Origin: Utricularia gibba
Lineage: Eukaryota; Streptophyta; Magnoliopsida; Lamiales; Lentibulariaceae
Direction of reading: 5' to 3'
DNA: 43,301 nucleotides
Assembly: GCA_002189035.1 (NCBI GenBank)
Contig: NEEC01000480.1
Location: forward strand, 1 to 43,301
In this document: in pieces, positions 1 through 13,726 of the stretch
How positions within the stretch are numbered: position 1 is the first letter of the stretch
Layout: every line of letters starts with the position of its first letter
Translations under genes and position numbers: made by a program
The notes under the pieces: generated by a model
Told to the model about the DNA's origin: nothing
What the model saw: the letters and a program-made list of their open reading frames with translations, nothing else
Databases searched by the model: none

Positions 1-2661
1 AATTTCGAGAACATGAAGCACATTATTAAATGCAGTCACCACGGAATGCCACGTGAGACACTTTTCGTTGTGGCTTGTTTTTAATATGTCCACAGTTATC
101 GGACAAACGTAACTCCAAATTATAATACTTGGAGCTCGAAAAGGGCTTCCCAACACTGTGCTATGAAGAGCAAGGATCTGCATGTTATGCAAGAGGTGCT
201 TCGCGGACCAGGATGTGCGACGTAGTCATTTCATTGCGCATCATCATTCGGGGTGCATCCTAAAAATCACACGTGCACCGGATTCATTAAAAATAAATAT
301 TTACGCATATCCAGAGTGTATAACAGTGTTGGGATAAGTGATGCCACGAAATTCATGATGTAGCATGTGACTTTTTTCCAACTTGATCGCATAGTAGATG
401 AATTCTGACACCATATGTTTTGGCTTTTGATTGATGCATTTAGTTGCTATGATACTTCTGATTCTTGATGCACCATTCCCGTATACCATGTCTCTAGTGG
501 CTATTTGATTCTTTTGCCTTGTATGTTGTTCGCATCAATTTCGAGAACATGAAGCACATTATTAAATGCAGTCACCACGGAATGCCACGTGAGACACTTT
601 TCGTTGTGGCTTGTTTTTAATATGTCCACAGTTATCGGACAAACGTAACTCCAAATTATAATACTTGGAGCTCGAAAAGGGCTTCCAACAGTGTGCTATG
701 AAGAGCAAGGATCTGCATGTTATGCAAGAGGTGCTTCGCGGACCAGGATGTGCGACGTAGTCATTTCATTGCGCATCATCATTCGGGGTGCATCCTAAAA
801 ATCACACGTGCACGGGATTCATTAAAAATAAATATTTACGCATATCCAGATATAACAGTGTTGGGATAAGTGATGCCACGAAATTCATGATGTAGCATGT
901 GACTTTTTTCCAACTTGATCGCATAGTAGATGAATTCTGACACCATATGTTTTGGCTTTTGATTGATGCATTTAGTTGCTATGATACTTCTGATTCTTGA
1001 TGCACCATTCCCGTATACCATGTCTCTAGTGGCTATTTGATTCTTTTGCCTTGTATGTTTTCGCATCAATTTCGAGAACATGAAGCACATTATTAAATGC
1101 AATCACCACGGAATGCCACGTGAGACACTTTTCGTTGTGGCTTGTTTTTAATATGTCCACAGTTATCGGACAAACGTAACTCCAAATTATAATACTTGGA
1201 GCTCGAAAAGGGCTTCCCAACAGTGTGCTATGAAGAGCAAGGATCTGCATGTTATGCAAGAGGTGCTTCGCGGACCAGGATGTGCGACGTAGTCATTTCA
1301 TTGCGCATCATCATTCGGGGTGCATCCTAAAAATCACACGTGCACGGGATTCATTAAAAAAAATATTTACGCATATCCAGAGTGTATAACAGTGTTGGGA
1401 TAAGTGATGCACGAAATTCATGATGTAGCATGTGACTTTTTTCCAACTTGATCGCATAGTAGATGAATTCTGACACCATATTTTGGCTTTGATTGATGCA
1501 TTTAGTTGCTATGATACTTCTGATTCTTGATGCACATTCCTATACCATGTCTCTAGTGGCTATTTGATTCTTTTGCCTTGTATGTTGTTCGCATCAATTT
1601 CGAGAACATGAAGCACATTATTAAATGCAGTCACCACGGAATGCACGTGAGACACTTTCGTTGTGGCTTGTTTTAATATGTCCACAGTTATCGGACAAAC
1701 GTAACTCCAAATTATAATACTTGGAGCTCGAAAAGGGCTTCCCAACAGTGTGCTATGAAGAGCAAGGATCTGCATGTTATGCAAGAGGTGCTTCGCGGAC
1801 CAGGATGTGCGACGTAGTCATTTCATTGCGCATCATCATTCGGGGTGCATCCTAAAAATCACACGTGCACGGGATTCATTAAAAATAAATATTTACGCAT
1901 ATCCAGAGTGTATAACAGTGTTGGGATAAGTGATGCCACGAAATTCATGATGTAGCATGTGACTTTTTTCCAACTTGATCGCATAGTAGATGAATTCTGA
2001 CACCATATGTTTTGGCTTTTGATTGATGCATTTAGTTGCTATGATACTTCTGATTCTTGATGCACCATTCCCGTATACCATGTCTCTAGTGGCTATTTGA
2101 TTCTTTTGCCTTGTATTGTTCGCATCAATTTCGAGAACATGAAGCACATTATTAAATGCAGTCACCACGGAATGCCACGTGAGACACTTTTCGTTGTGGC
2201 TTGTTTTTAATATGTCCACAGTTATCGGACAAACGTAACTCCAAATTATAATACTTGGAGCTCGAAAAGGGCTTCCCAACAGTGTGCTATGAAGAGCAAG
2301 GATCTGCATGTTATGCAAGAGGTGCTTCGCGGACCAGGATGTGCGACGTAGTCATTTCATTGCGCATCATCATTCGGGGTGCATCCTAAAAATCACACGT
2401 GCACGGATTCATTAAAAATAAATATTTACGCATATCCAGAGTGTATAACAGTGTTGGGATAAGTGATGCCACGAAATTCATGATGTAGCATGTGACTTTT
2501 TTCCAACTTGATCGCATAGTAGATGAATTCTGACACCATATGTTTTGGCTTTTGATTGATGCATTTAGTTGCTATGATACTTCTGATTCTTGATGCACCA
2601 TTCCCGTATACCATGTCTCTAGTGGCTATTTGATTCTTTTGCCTTGTATGTTGTTCGCATC

Positions 2662-3194
2662 AATTTCGAGAACATGAAGCACATTATTAAATGCAGTCAC
2701 CACGGAATGCCACGTGAGACACTTTTCGTTGTGGCTTGTTTTTAATATGTCCACAGTTATCGGACAAACGTAACTCCAAATTATAATACTTGGAGCTCGA
2801 AAAGGGCTTCCCAACAGTGTGCTATGAAGAGCAAGGATCTGCATGTTATGCAAGAGGTGCTTCGCGGACCAGGATGTGCGACGTAGTCATTCATTGCGCA
2901 TCATCATTCGGGGTGCATCCTAAAAATCACACGTGCACGGGATTCATTAAAAATAAATATTTACGCATATCCAGAGTGTATAACAGTGTTGGGATAAGTG
3001 ATGCCACGAAATTCATGATGTAGCATGTGACTTTTTTCCAACTTGATCGCATAGTAGATGAATTCTGACACCATATGTTTGGCTTTGATTGATGCATTTA
3101 GTTGCTATGATACTTCTGATTCTTGATGCACCATTCCCGTATACCATGTCTCTAGTGGCTATTTGATTCTTTTGCCTTGTATGTTGTTCGCATC
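2662..3194 (+). repeat. Representative monomer 6 (533 bp) with motif map
   Basis: A near-intact copy, used here as the reference unit. Short palindromes that recur in most copies are CACGTG at 2711-2716 and 2930-2935, GAGCTC at 2793-2798, GTGCAC at 2933-2938, GAATTC at 3060-3065, CATATG at 3072-3077 and ATGCAT at 3092-3097. An AT-rich tract lies at about 2941-2962 and a T-rich tract at 2729-2733. Twenty CpG dinucleotides are present, close to the number expected from base composition. Against the fullest copies it has minor run losses, for example at 2889-2891 and 3078-3086. No tRNA-like or rRNA-like segment is visible. Confidence 0.9.
2840..2852. other. Short hairpin-capable inverted repeat TGCAT-GTT-ATGCA
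   Basis: Five-base arms flank a three-base centre, and the element is preserved in nearly every monomer at the equivalent position (for example 180-192 and 8678-8690). It could form a small cruciform or simply be a chance short palindrome; no function is implied. It is listed as a conserved landmark of the unit. Confidence 0.5.
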
Positions 3195-4788
3195 AATTTC
3201 GAGAACATGAAGCACATTATTAAATGCAGTCACCACGGAATGCCACGTGAGACACTTTTCGTTGTGGCTTGTTTTAATATGTCCACAGTTATCGGACAAA
3301 CGTAACTCCAAATTATAATACTTGGAGCTCGAAAAGGGCTTCCCAACACTGTGCTATGAAGAGCAAGGATCTGCATGTTATGCAAGAGGTGCTTCGCGGA
3401 CCAGGATGTGCGACGTAGTCATTTCATTGCGCATCATCATTCGGGGTGCATCCTAAAAATCACACGTGCACGGATTCATTAAAAATAAATATTTACGCAT
3501 ATCCAGAGTGTATAAAAGTGTTGGGATAAGTGATGCACGAAATTCATGATGTAGCATGTGACTTTTTTCCAACTTGATCGCATAGTAGATGAATTCTGAC
3601 ACCATATGTTTTGGCTTTTGATTGATGCATTTAGTTGCTATGATACTTCTGATTCTTGATGCACCATTCCGTATACCATGTCTCTAGTGGCTATTTGATT
3701 CTTTTGCCTTGTATGTTGTTCGCATCAATTTCGAGAACATGAAGCACATTATTAAATGCAGTCACCACGGAATGCCACGTGAGACACTTTTCGTTGTGGC
3801 TTGTTTTTAATATGTCCACAGTTATCGGACAAACGTAACTCCAAATTATAATACTTGGAGCTCGAAAAGGGCTTCCCAACAGTGCTATGAAGAGCAAGGA
3901 TCTGCATGTTATGCAAGAGGTGCTTCGCGGACCAGGATGTGCGACGTAGTCATTTCATTGCGCATCATCATTCGGGGTGCATCCTAAAAATCACACGTGC
4001 ACGGATTCATTAAAAATAAATATTTACGCATATCCAGAGTGTATAACAGTGTTGGGATAAGTGATGCACGAAATTCATGATGTAGCATGTGACTTTTTTC
4101 CAACTTGATCGCATAGTAGATGAATTCTGACACCATATGTTTTGGCTTTTGATTGATGCATTAGTTGCTATGATACTTCTGATTCTTGATGCACCATTCC
4201 CGTATACCATGTCTCTAGTGGCTATTTGATTCTTTTGCTTGTATGTTGTTCGCATCAATTTCGAGAACATGAAGCACATTATTAAATGCAGTCACCACGG
4301 AATGCCACGTGAGACACTTTTCGTTGTGGCTTGTTTTTAATATGTCCACAGTTATCGGACAAACGTAACTCCAAATTATAATACTTGGAGCTCGAAAAGG
4401 GCTTCCCAACACTGTGCTATGAAGAGCAAGGATCTGCATGTTATGCAAGAGGTGCTTCGCGACCAGGATGTGCGACGTAGTCATTTCATTGCGCATCATC
4501 ATTCGGGGTGCATCCTAAAATCACACGTGCACGGGATTCATTAAAAATAAATATTTACGCATATCCAGAGTGTATAACAGTGTTGGATAAGTGATGCACG
4601 AAATTCATGATGTAGCATGTGACTTTTTTCCAACTTGATCGCATAGTAGATGAATTCTGACACCATATGTTTTGGCTTTTGATTGATGCATTTAGTTGCT
4701 ATGATACTTCTGATTCTTGATGCACCATTCCCGTATACCATGTCTCTAGTGGCTATTTGATTCTTTTGCCTTGTATGTTGTTCGCATC

Positions 4789-5307
4789 AATTTCGAGAAC
4801 ATGAAGCACATTATTAAATGCAGTCACCACGGAATGCCAAGACACTTTTCGTTGTGGCTTGTTTTAATATGTCCACAGTTATCGGACAAACGTAACTCCA
4901 AATTATAATACTTGGAGCTCGAAAAGGGCTGTGCTATGAAGAGCAAGGATCTGCATGTTATGCAAGAGGTGCTTCGCGGACCAGGATGTGCGACGTAGTC
5001 ATTTCATTGCGCATCATCATTCGGGGTGCATCCTAAAAATCACACGTGCACGGGATTCATTAAAAATAAATATTTACGCATATCCAGAGTGTATAACAGT
5101 GTTGGGATAAGTGATGCACGAAATTCATGATGTAGCATGTGACTTTTTTCCAACTTGATCGCATAGTAGATGAATTCTGACACCATATGTTTTGGCTTTT
5201 GATTGATGCATTTAGTTGCTATGATACTTCTGATTCTTGATGCACCATTCCCGTATACCATGTCTCTAGTGGCTATTTGATCTTTTGCCTTGTATGTTGT
5301 TCGCATC
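4789..5307 (+). repeat. Monomer 10 with two small internal deletions (519 bp)
   Basis: This copy has lost about four bases in the first CACGTG palindrome (around 4838) and about ten bases after GAAAAGGGCT (around 4930), removing the TCCCAACAGT segment. The rest matches its neighbours closely. Clean deletions without nearby substitutions fit either real slippage deletions or consensus error. Confidence 0.8.
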
Positions 5308-8300
5308 AATTTCGAGAACATGAAGCACATTATTAAATGCAGTCACCACGGAATGCCACGTGAGACACTTTTCGTTGTGGCTTGTTTTAATATGTCCACA
5401 GTTATCGGACAAACGTAACTCCAAATTATAATACTTGGAGCTCGAAAAGGGCTTCCCAACATGTGCTATGAAGAGCAAGGATCTGCATGTTATGCAAGAG
5501 GTGCTTCGCGGACCAGGATGTGCGACGTAGTCATTTCATTGCGCATCATCATTCGGGTGCATCCTAAAAATCACACGTGCACGGGATTCATTAAAAATAA
5601 TATTTACGCATATCCAGAGTGTATAACAGTGTTGGGATAAGTGATGCACGAAATTCATGATGTAGCATGTGACTTTTTTCCAACTTGATCGCATAGTAGA
5701 TGAATTCTGACACCATATGTTTTGGCTTTGATTGATGCATTTAGTTGCTATGATACTTCTGATTCTTGATGCACCATTCCGTATACCATGTCTCTAGTGG
5801 CTATTTGATTCTTTGCCTTGTATGTTGTTCGCATCAATTTCGAGAACATGAAGCACATTATTAAATGCAGTCACCACGGAATGCCACGTGAGACACTTTT
5901 CGTTGTGGCTTGTTTTAATATGTCCACAGTTATCGGACAAACGTAACTCCAAATTATAATACTTGGAGCTCGAAAGGGCTTCCCAACAGTGTGCTATGAA
6001 GAGCAAGGATCTGCATGTTATGCAAGAGGTGCTTCGCGGACCAGGATGTGCGACGTAGTCATTTCATTGCGCATCATCATTCGGGGTGCATCCTAAAAAT
6101 CACACGTGCACGGATTCATTAAAAATAAATATTTACGCATATCCAGAGTGTATAACAGTGTTGGGATAAGTGATGCCACGAAATTCATGATGTAGCATGT
6201 GACTTTTTTCCAACTTGATCGCATAGTAGATGAATTCTGACACCATATGTTTTGGCTTTTGATTGATGCATTTAGTTGCTATGATACTTCTGATTCTTGA
6301 TGCACCATTCCCGTATACCATGTCTCTAGTGGCTATTTGATTCTTTTGCCTTGTATGTTGTTCGCATCAATTTCGAGAACATGAAGCACATTATTAAATG
6401 CAGTCACCACGGAATGCCACGTGAGACACTTTTCGTTGTGGCTTGTTTTTAATATGTCCACAGTTATCGGACAAACGTAACTCCAAATTATAATACTTGG
6501 AGCTCGAAAAGGGCTTCCCAACAGTGTGCTATGAAGAGCAAGGATCTGCATGTTATGCAAGAGGTGCTTCGCGGACCAGGATGTGCGACGTAGTCATTTC
6601 ATTGCGCATCATCATTCGGGGTGCATCCTAAAAATCACACGTGCACGGGATTCATTAAAAATAAATATTTACGCATATCCAGAGTGTATAACAGTGTTGG
6701 GATAAGTGATGCCACGAAATTCATGATGTAGCATGTGACTTTTTTCCAACTTGATCGCATAGTAGATGAATTCTGACACCATATGTTTTGGCTTTGATTG
6801 ATGCATTTAGTTGCTATGATACTTCTGATTCTTGATGCACCATTCCCGTATACCATGTCTCTAGTGGCTATTTGATTCTTTTGCCTTGTATGTTGTTCGC
6901 ATCAATTTCGAGAACATGAAGCACATTATTAAATGCAGTCACCACGGAATGCCACGTGAGACACTTTTCGTTGTGGCTTGTTTTAATATGTCCACAGTTA
7001 TCGGACAAACGTAACTCCAAATTATAATACTTGGAGCTCGAAAAGGGCTTCCCAACAGTGTGCTATGAAGAGCAAGGATCTGCATGTTGCAAGAGGTGCT
7101 TCGCGGACCAGGATGTGCGACGTAGTCATTTCATTGCGCATCATCATTCGGGGTGCATCCTAAAAATCACACGTGCACGGGATTCATTAAAAATAAATAT
7201 TTACGCATATCCAGAGTGTATAACAGTGTTGGGATAAGTGATGCACGAAATTCATGATGTAGCATGTGACTTTTTTCCAACTTGATCGCATAGTAGATGA
7301 ATTCTGACACCATATGTTTTGGCTTTGATTGATGCATTTAGTTGCTATGATACTTCTGATTCTTGATGCACCATTCCCGCCATGTCTCTAGTGGCTATTT
7401 GATTCTTTTGCCTTGTATGTTGTTCGCATCAATTTCGAGAACATGAAGCACATTATTAAATGCAGTCACCACGGAATGCCACGTGAGACACTTTTCGTTG
7501 TGGCTTTTTAATATGTCCACAGTTATCGGACAAACGTAACTCCAAATTATAATACTTGGAGCTCGAAAGGGCTTCCAACAGTGTGCTATGAAGAGCAAGG
7601 ATCTGCATGTTATGCAAGAGGTGCTTCGCGGACCAGGATGTGCGACGTAGTCATTTCATTGCGCATCATCATTCGGGGTGCATCCTAAAAATCACACGTG
7701 CACGGGATTCATTAAAATAAATATTTACGCATATCCAGAGTGTATAACAGTGTTGGGATAAGTGATGCCACGAAATTCATGATGTAGCATGTGACTTTTT
7801 TCCAACTTGATCGCATAGTAGATGAATTCTGACACCATATGTTTTGGCTTTTGATTGATGCATTTAGTTGCTATGATACTTCTGATTCTTGATGCACCAT
7901 TCCCGTATACCATGTCTCTAGTGGCTATTTGATTCTTTTGCCTTGTATGTTGTTCGCATCAATTTCGAGAACATGAAGCACATTATTAAATGCAGTCACC
8001 ACGGAATGCCACGTGAGACACTTTTCGTTGTGGCTTGTTTTTAATATGTCCACAGTTATCGGACAAACGTAACTCCAAATTATAATACTTGGAGCTCGAA
8101 AAGGGCTTCCCAACAGTGTGCTATGAAGAGCAAGGATCTGCATGTTATGCAAGAGGTGCTTCGCGGACCAGGATGTGCGACGTAGTCATTTCATTGCGCA
8201 TCATCATTCGGGGTGCATCCTAAAAATCACACGTGCACGGATTCATTAAAAATAAATATTTACGCATATCCAGAGTTATAACAGTGTTGGGATAAGTGAT

Positions 8301-11300
8301 GCCACGAAATTCATGATGTAGCATGTGACTTTTTTCCAACTTGATCGCATAGTAGATGAATTCTGACACCATATGTTTGGCTTTTGATTGATGCATTTAG
8401 TTGCTATGATACTTCTGATTCTTGATGCACCATTCCCGTATACCATGTCTCTAGTGGCTATTTGATTCTTTTGCCTTGTATGTTGTTCGCATCAATTTCG
8501 AGAACATGAAGCACATTATTAAATGCAGTCACCACGGAATGCCACGTGAGACACTTTTCGTTGTGGCTTGTTTTTAATATGTCCACAGTTATCGGACAAA
8601 CGTAACTCCAAATTATAATACTTGGAGCTCGAAAAGGGCTTCCCAACAGTGTGCTATGAAGAGCAAGGATCTGCATGTTATGCAAGAGGTGCTTCGCGGA
8701 CCAGGATGTGCGACGTAGTCATTCATTGCGCATCATCATTCGGGGTGCATCCTAAAAATCACACGTGCACGGGATTCATTAAAAATAAATATTTACGCAT
8801 ATCCAGAGTGTATAACAGTGTTGGGATAAGTGATGCACGAAATTCATGATGTAGCATGTGACTTTTTTCCAACTTGATCGCATAGTAGATGAATTCTGAC
8901 ACCATATGTTTTGGCTTTTGATTGATGCATTTAGTTGCTATGATACTTCTGATTCTTGATGCACCATTCCCGTATACCATGTCTCTAGTGGCTATTTGAT
9001 TCTTTTGCCTTGTATGTTGTTCGCATCAATTTCGAGAACATGAAGCACATTATTAAAATGCAGTCACCACGGAATGCCACGTGAGACACTTTTCGTTGTG
9101 GCTTGTTTTTAATATGTCCACAGTTATCGGACAAACGTAACTCCAAATTATAATACTTGGAGCTCGAAAAGGGCTTCCAACAGTGTGCTATGAAGAGCAA
9201 GGATCTGCATGTTATGCAAGAGGTGCTTCGCGGACCAGGATGTGCGACGTAGTCATTTCATTGCGCATCATCATTCGGGGTGCATCCTAAAAATCACACG
9301 TGCACGGGATTCATTAAAAATAAATATTTACGCATATCCAGAGTGTATAACAGTGTTGGGATAAGTGATGCCACGAAATTCATGATGTAGCATGTGACTT
9401 TTTTCCAACTTGATCGCATAGTAGATGAATTCTGACACCATATGTTTTGGCTGATTGATGCATTTAGTTGCTATGATACTTCTGATTCTTGATGCACCAT
9501 TCCCGTATACCATGTCTCTAGTGGCTATTTGATTCTTTTGCCTTGTATGTTGTTCGCATCAATTTCGAGAACATGAAGCACATTATTAAATGCATCACCA
9601 CGGAATGCCACGTGAGACACTTTTCGTTGTGGCTTGTTTTAATATGTCCACAGTTATCGGACAAACGTAACTCCAAATTATAATACTTGGAGCTCGAAAA
9701 GGGCTTCCAACAGTGCTATGAAGAGCAAGGATCTGCATGTTATGCAAGAGGTGCTTCGCGGACCAGGATGTGCGACGTAGTCATTTCATTGCGCATCATC
9801 ATTCGGGGTGCATCCTAAAAATCACACGTGCACGGATTCATTAAAATAAATATTTACGCATATCCAGAGTGTATAACAGTGTTGGGATAAGTGATGCACG
9901 AAATTCATGATGTAGCATGTGACTTTTTTCCAACTTGATCGCATAGTAGATGAATTCTGACACCATATGTTTTGGCTTTTGATTGATGCATTTAGTTGCT
10001 ATGATACTTCTGATTCTTGATGCACCATTCCGTATACCATGTCTCTAGTGGCTATTTGATTCTTTTGCCTTGTATGTTGTTCGCATCAATTTCGAGAACA
10101 TGAAGCACATTATTAAATGCAGTCACCACGGAATGCCACGTGAGACACTTTTCGTTGTGGCTTGTTTTTAATATGTCCACAGTTATCGGACAAACGTAAC
10201 TCCAAATTATAATACTTGGAGCTCGAAAAGGGCTTCCAACAGTGTGCTATGAAGAGCAAGGATCTGCATGTTATGCAAGCTTCGCGGACCAGGATGTGCG
10301 ACGTAGTCATTCATTGCGCATCATCATTCGGGGCATCCTAAAAATCACACGTGCACGGATTCATTAAAAATAAATATTACGCATATCCAGAGTGTATAAC
10401 AGTGTTGGGATAAGTGATGCACGAAATTCATGATGTAGCATGTGACTTTTTTCCAACTTGATCGCATAGTAGATGAATTCTGACACCATGTTTTGGCTTT
10501 TGATTGATGCATTTAGTTGCTATGATACTTCTGATTCTTGATGCACCATTCCCGTATACCATGTCTCTAGTGGCTATTTGATTCTTTTGCCTTGTATGTT
10601 GTTCGCATCAATTTCGAGTGAAGCACATTATTAAATGCATCACCACGGAATGCCACGTGAGACACTTTTCGTTGTGGCTTGTTTTTAATATGTCCACAGT
10701 TATCGGACAAACGTAACTCCAAATTATAATACTTGGAGCTCGAAAGGGCTTCCAACAGTGTGCTATGAAGAGCAAGGATCTGCATGTTATGCAAGAGGTG
10801 CTTCGCGGACCAGGATGTGCGACGTAGTCATTTCATTGCGCATCATCATTCGGGGTGCATCCTAAAAATCACACGTGCACGGGATTCATTAAAAATAAAT
10901 ATTTACGCATATCCAGAATATAACAGTGTTGGGATAAGTGATGCCACGAAATTCATGATGTAGCATGTGACTTTTTTCCAACTTGATCGCATAGTAGATG
11001 AATCTGACACCATATGTTTTGGCTTTGATTGATGCATTTAGTTGCTATGATACTTCTGATTCTTGATGCACCATTCCCGTATACCATGTCTCTAGTGGCT
11101 ATTTGATTCTTTTGCCTTGTATGTTGTTCGCATCAATTTCGAGAACATGAAGCACATTATTAAATGCAGTCACCACGGAATGCACGTGAGACACTTTTCG
11201 TTGTGGCTTGTTTTTAATATGTCCACAGTTATCGGACAAACGTAACTCCAAATTATAATACTTGGAGCTCGAAAAGGGCTTCCAACAGTGTGCTATGAAG

Positions 11301-13726
11301 AGCAAGGATCTGCATGTTATGCAAGAGGTGCTTCGCGGACCAGGATGTGCGACGTAGTCATTTCATTGCGCATCATCATTCGGGGTGCATCCTAAAAATC
11401 ACACGTGCACGGGATTCATTAAAAATAATATTTACGCATATCCAGAGTGTATAACAGTGTTGGGATAAGTGATGCCACGAAATTCATGATGTAGCATGTG
11501 ACTTTTTTCCAACTTGATCGCATAGTAGATGAATTCTGACACCATATGTTTTGGCTTTGATTGATGCATTTAGTTGCTATGATACTTCTGATTCTTGATG
11601 CACCATTCCCGTATACCATGTCTCTAGTGGCTATTTGATTCTTTTGCCTTGTATGTTGTTCGCATCAATTTCGAGAACATGAAGCACATTATTAAATGCA
11701 GTCACCACGGAATGCCACGTGAGACACTTTTCGTTGTGGCTTGTTTTTAATATGTCCACAGTTATCGGACAAACGTAACTCCAAATTATAATACTTGGAG
11801 CTCGAAAGGGCTTCCCAACAGTGTGCTATGAAGAGCAAGGATCTGCATGTTATGCAAGAGGTGCTTCGCGGACCAGGATGTGCGACGTAGTCATTTCATT
11901 GCGCATCATCATTCGGGTGCATCCTAAAAATCACACGTGCACGGATTCATTAAAAATAATATTTACGCATATCCAGATGTATAACAGTGTTGGGATAAGT
12001 GATGCACGAAATTCATGATGTAGCATGTGACTTTTTTCCAACTTGATCGCATAGTAGATGAATTCTGACACCATATGTTTTGGCTTTTGATTGATGCATT
12101 TAGTTGCTATGATACTTCTGATTCTTGATGCACCATTCCCGTATACCATGTCTCTAGTGGCTATTTGATTCTTTTGCCTTGTATGTTGTTCGCATCAATT
12201 TCGAGAACATGAAGCACATTATTAAATGCAGTCACCACGGAATGCCACGTGAGACACTTTTCGTTGTGGCTTTTTTAATATGTCCACAGTTATCGGACAA
12301 ACGTAACTCCAAATTATAATACTTGGAGCTCGAAAAGGGCTTCCCATGTGCTATGAAGAGCAAGGATCTGCATGTTATGCAAGAGGTGCTTCGCGGACCA
12401 GGATGTGCGACGTAGTCATTTCATTGCGCATCATCATTCGGGTGCATCCTAAAAATCACACGTGCACGGGATTCATTAAAAATAAATATTTACGCATATC
12501 CAGAGTGTATAACAGTGTTGGGATAAGTGATGCACGAAATTCATGATGTAGCATGTGACTTTTTTCCAACTTGATCGCATAGTAGATGAATTCTGACACC
12601 ATATGTTTTGGCTTTGATTGATGCATTTAGTTGCTATGATACTTCTGATTCTTGATGCACCATTCCCGTATACCATGTCTCTAGTGGCTATTTGATTCTT
12701 TTGCCTTGTATGTTGTTCGCATCAATTTCGAGAACATGAAGCACATTATTAAATGCAGGAATGCCACGTGAGACACTTTTCGTTGTGGCTTGTTTTTAAT
12801 ATGTCCACAGTTATCGGACAAACGTAACTCCAAATTATAATACTTGGAGCTCGAAAAGGGCTTCCAACAGTGTGCTATGAAGAGCAAGGATCTGCATGTT
12901 ATGCAGAGGTGCTTCGCGGACCAGGATGTGCGACGTAGTCATTTCATTGCGCATCATCATTCGGGGTGCATCCTAAAAATCACACGTGCACGGATTCATT
13001 AAAAATAAATATTTACGCATATCCAGAATATAACAGTGTTGGGATAAGTGATGCCACGAAATTCATGATGTAGCATGTGACTTTTTTCCAACTTGATCGC
13101 ATAGTAGATGAATTCTGACACCATATGTTTTGGCTTTGATTGATGCATTTAGTTGCTATGATACTTCTGATTCTTGATGCACCATTCCCGTATACCATGT
13201 CTCTAGTGGCTATTTGATTCTTTTGCCTTGTATGTTGTTCGCATCAATTTCGAGAACATGAAGCACATTATTAAATGCAGTCACCACGGAATGCACGTGA
13301 GACACTTTTCGTTGTGGCTTGTTTTTAATATGTCACAGTTATCGGACAAACGTAACTCCAAATTATAATACTTGGAGCTCGAAAAGGGCTTCCCAACAGT
13401 GTGCTATGAAGAGCAAGGATCTGCATGTTATGCAAGAGTGCTTCGCGGACCAGGATGTGCGACGTAGTCATTTCATTGCGCATCATCATTCGGGTGCATC
13501 CTAAAAATCACACGTGCACGGGATTCATTAAAAATAAATATTTACGCATATCCAGAATAACAGTGTTGGGATAAGTGATGCCACGAAATTCATGATGTAG
13601 CATGTGACTTTTTTCCAACTTGATCGCATAGTAGATGAATTCTGACACCATATGTTTTGGCTTTTGATTGATGCATTTAGTTGCTATGATACTTCTGATT
13701 CTTGATGCACCATTCCCGTATACCAT

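Noticed and set aside
1893-2318. A 141-codon minus-strand open frame, the longest in the window
   Set aside because: It is two recurring satellite frames joined by a local indel. The same peptides appear separately in dozens of other monomers in shifting frames, with no conserved length, start context or coding signature.
2711-2716. CACGTG as a functional E-box or G-box promoter element
   Set aside because: A six-base palindrome in a non-coding tandem repeat is not evidence of a promoter, and there is no adjacent gene or core promoter.
2719-2740. Possible CENP-B box around TTCGTTGTGG
   Set aside because: Only the leading TTCG matches; the required downstream A and CGGG core are absent. Other TTCG sites in the unit also fail.
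2700-3031. Apparent internal duplication: CCACGGAATGC..GTGAGAC versus CCACGAAATTC..ATGTGAC
   Set aside because: The similarity is about 20-28 bases with gaps, at an offset near 304 bp that fits neither half nor a third of the unit, and it does not extend on either side.
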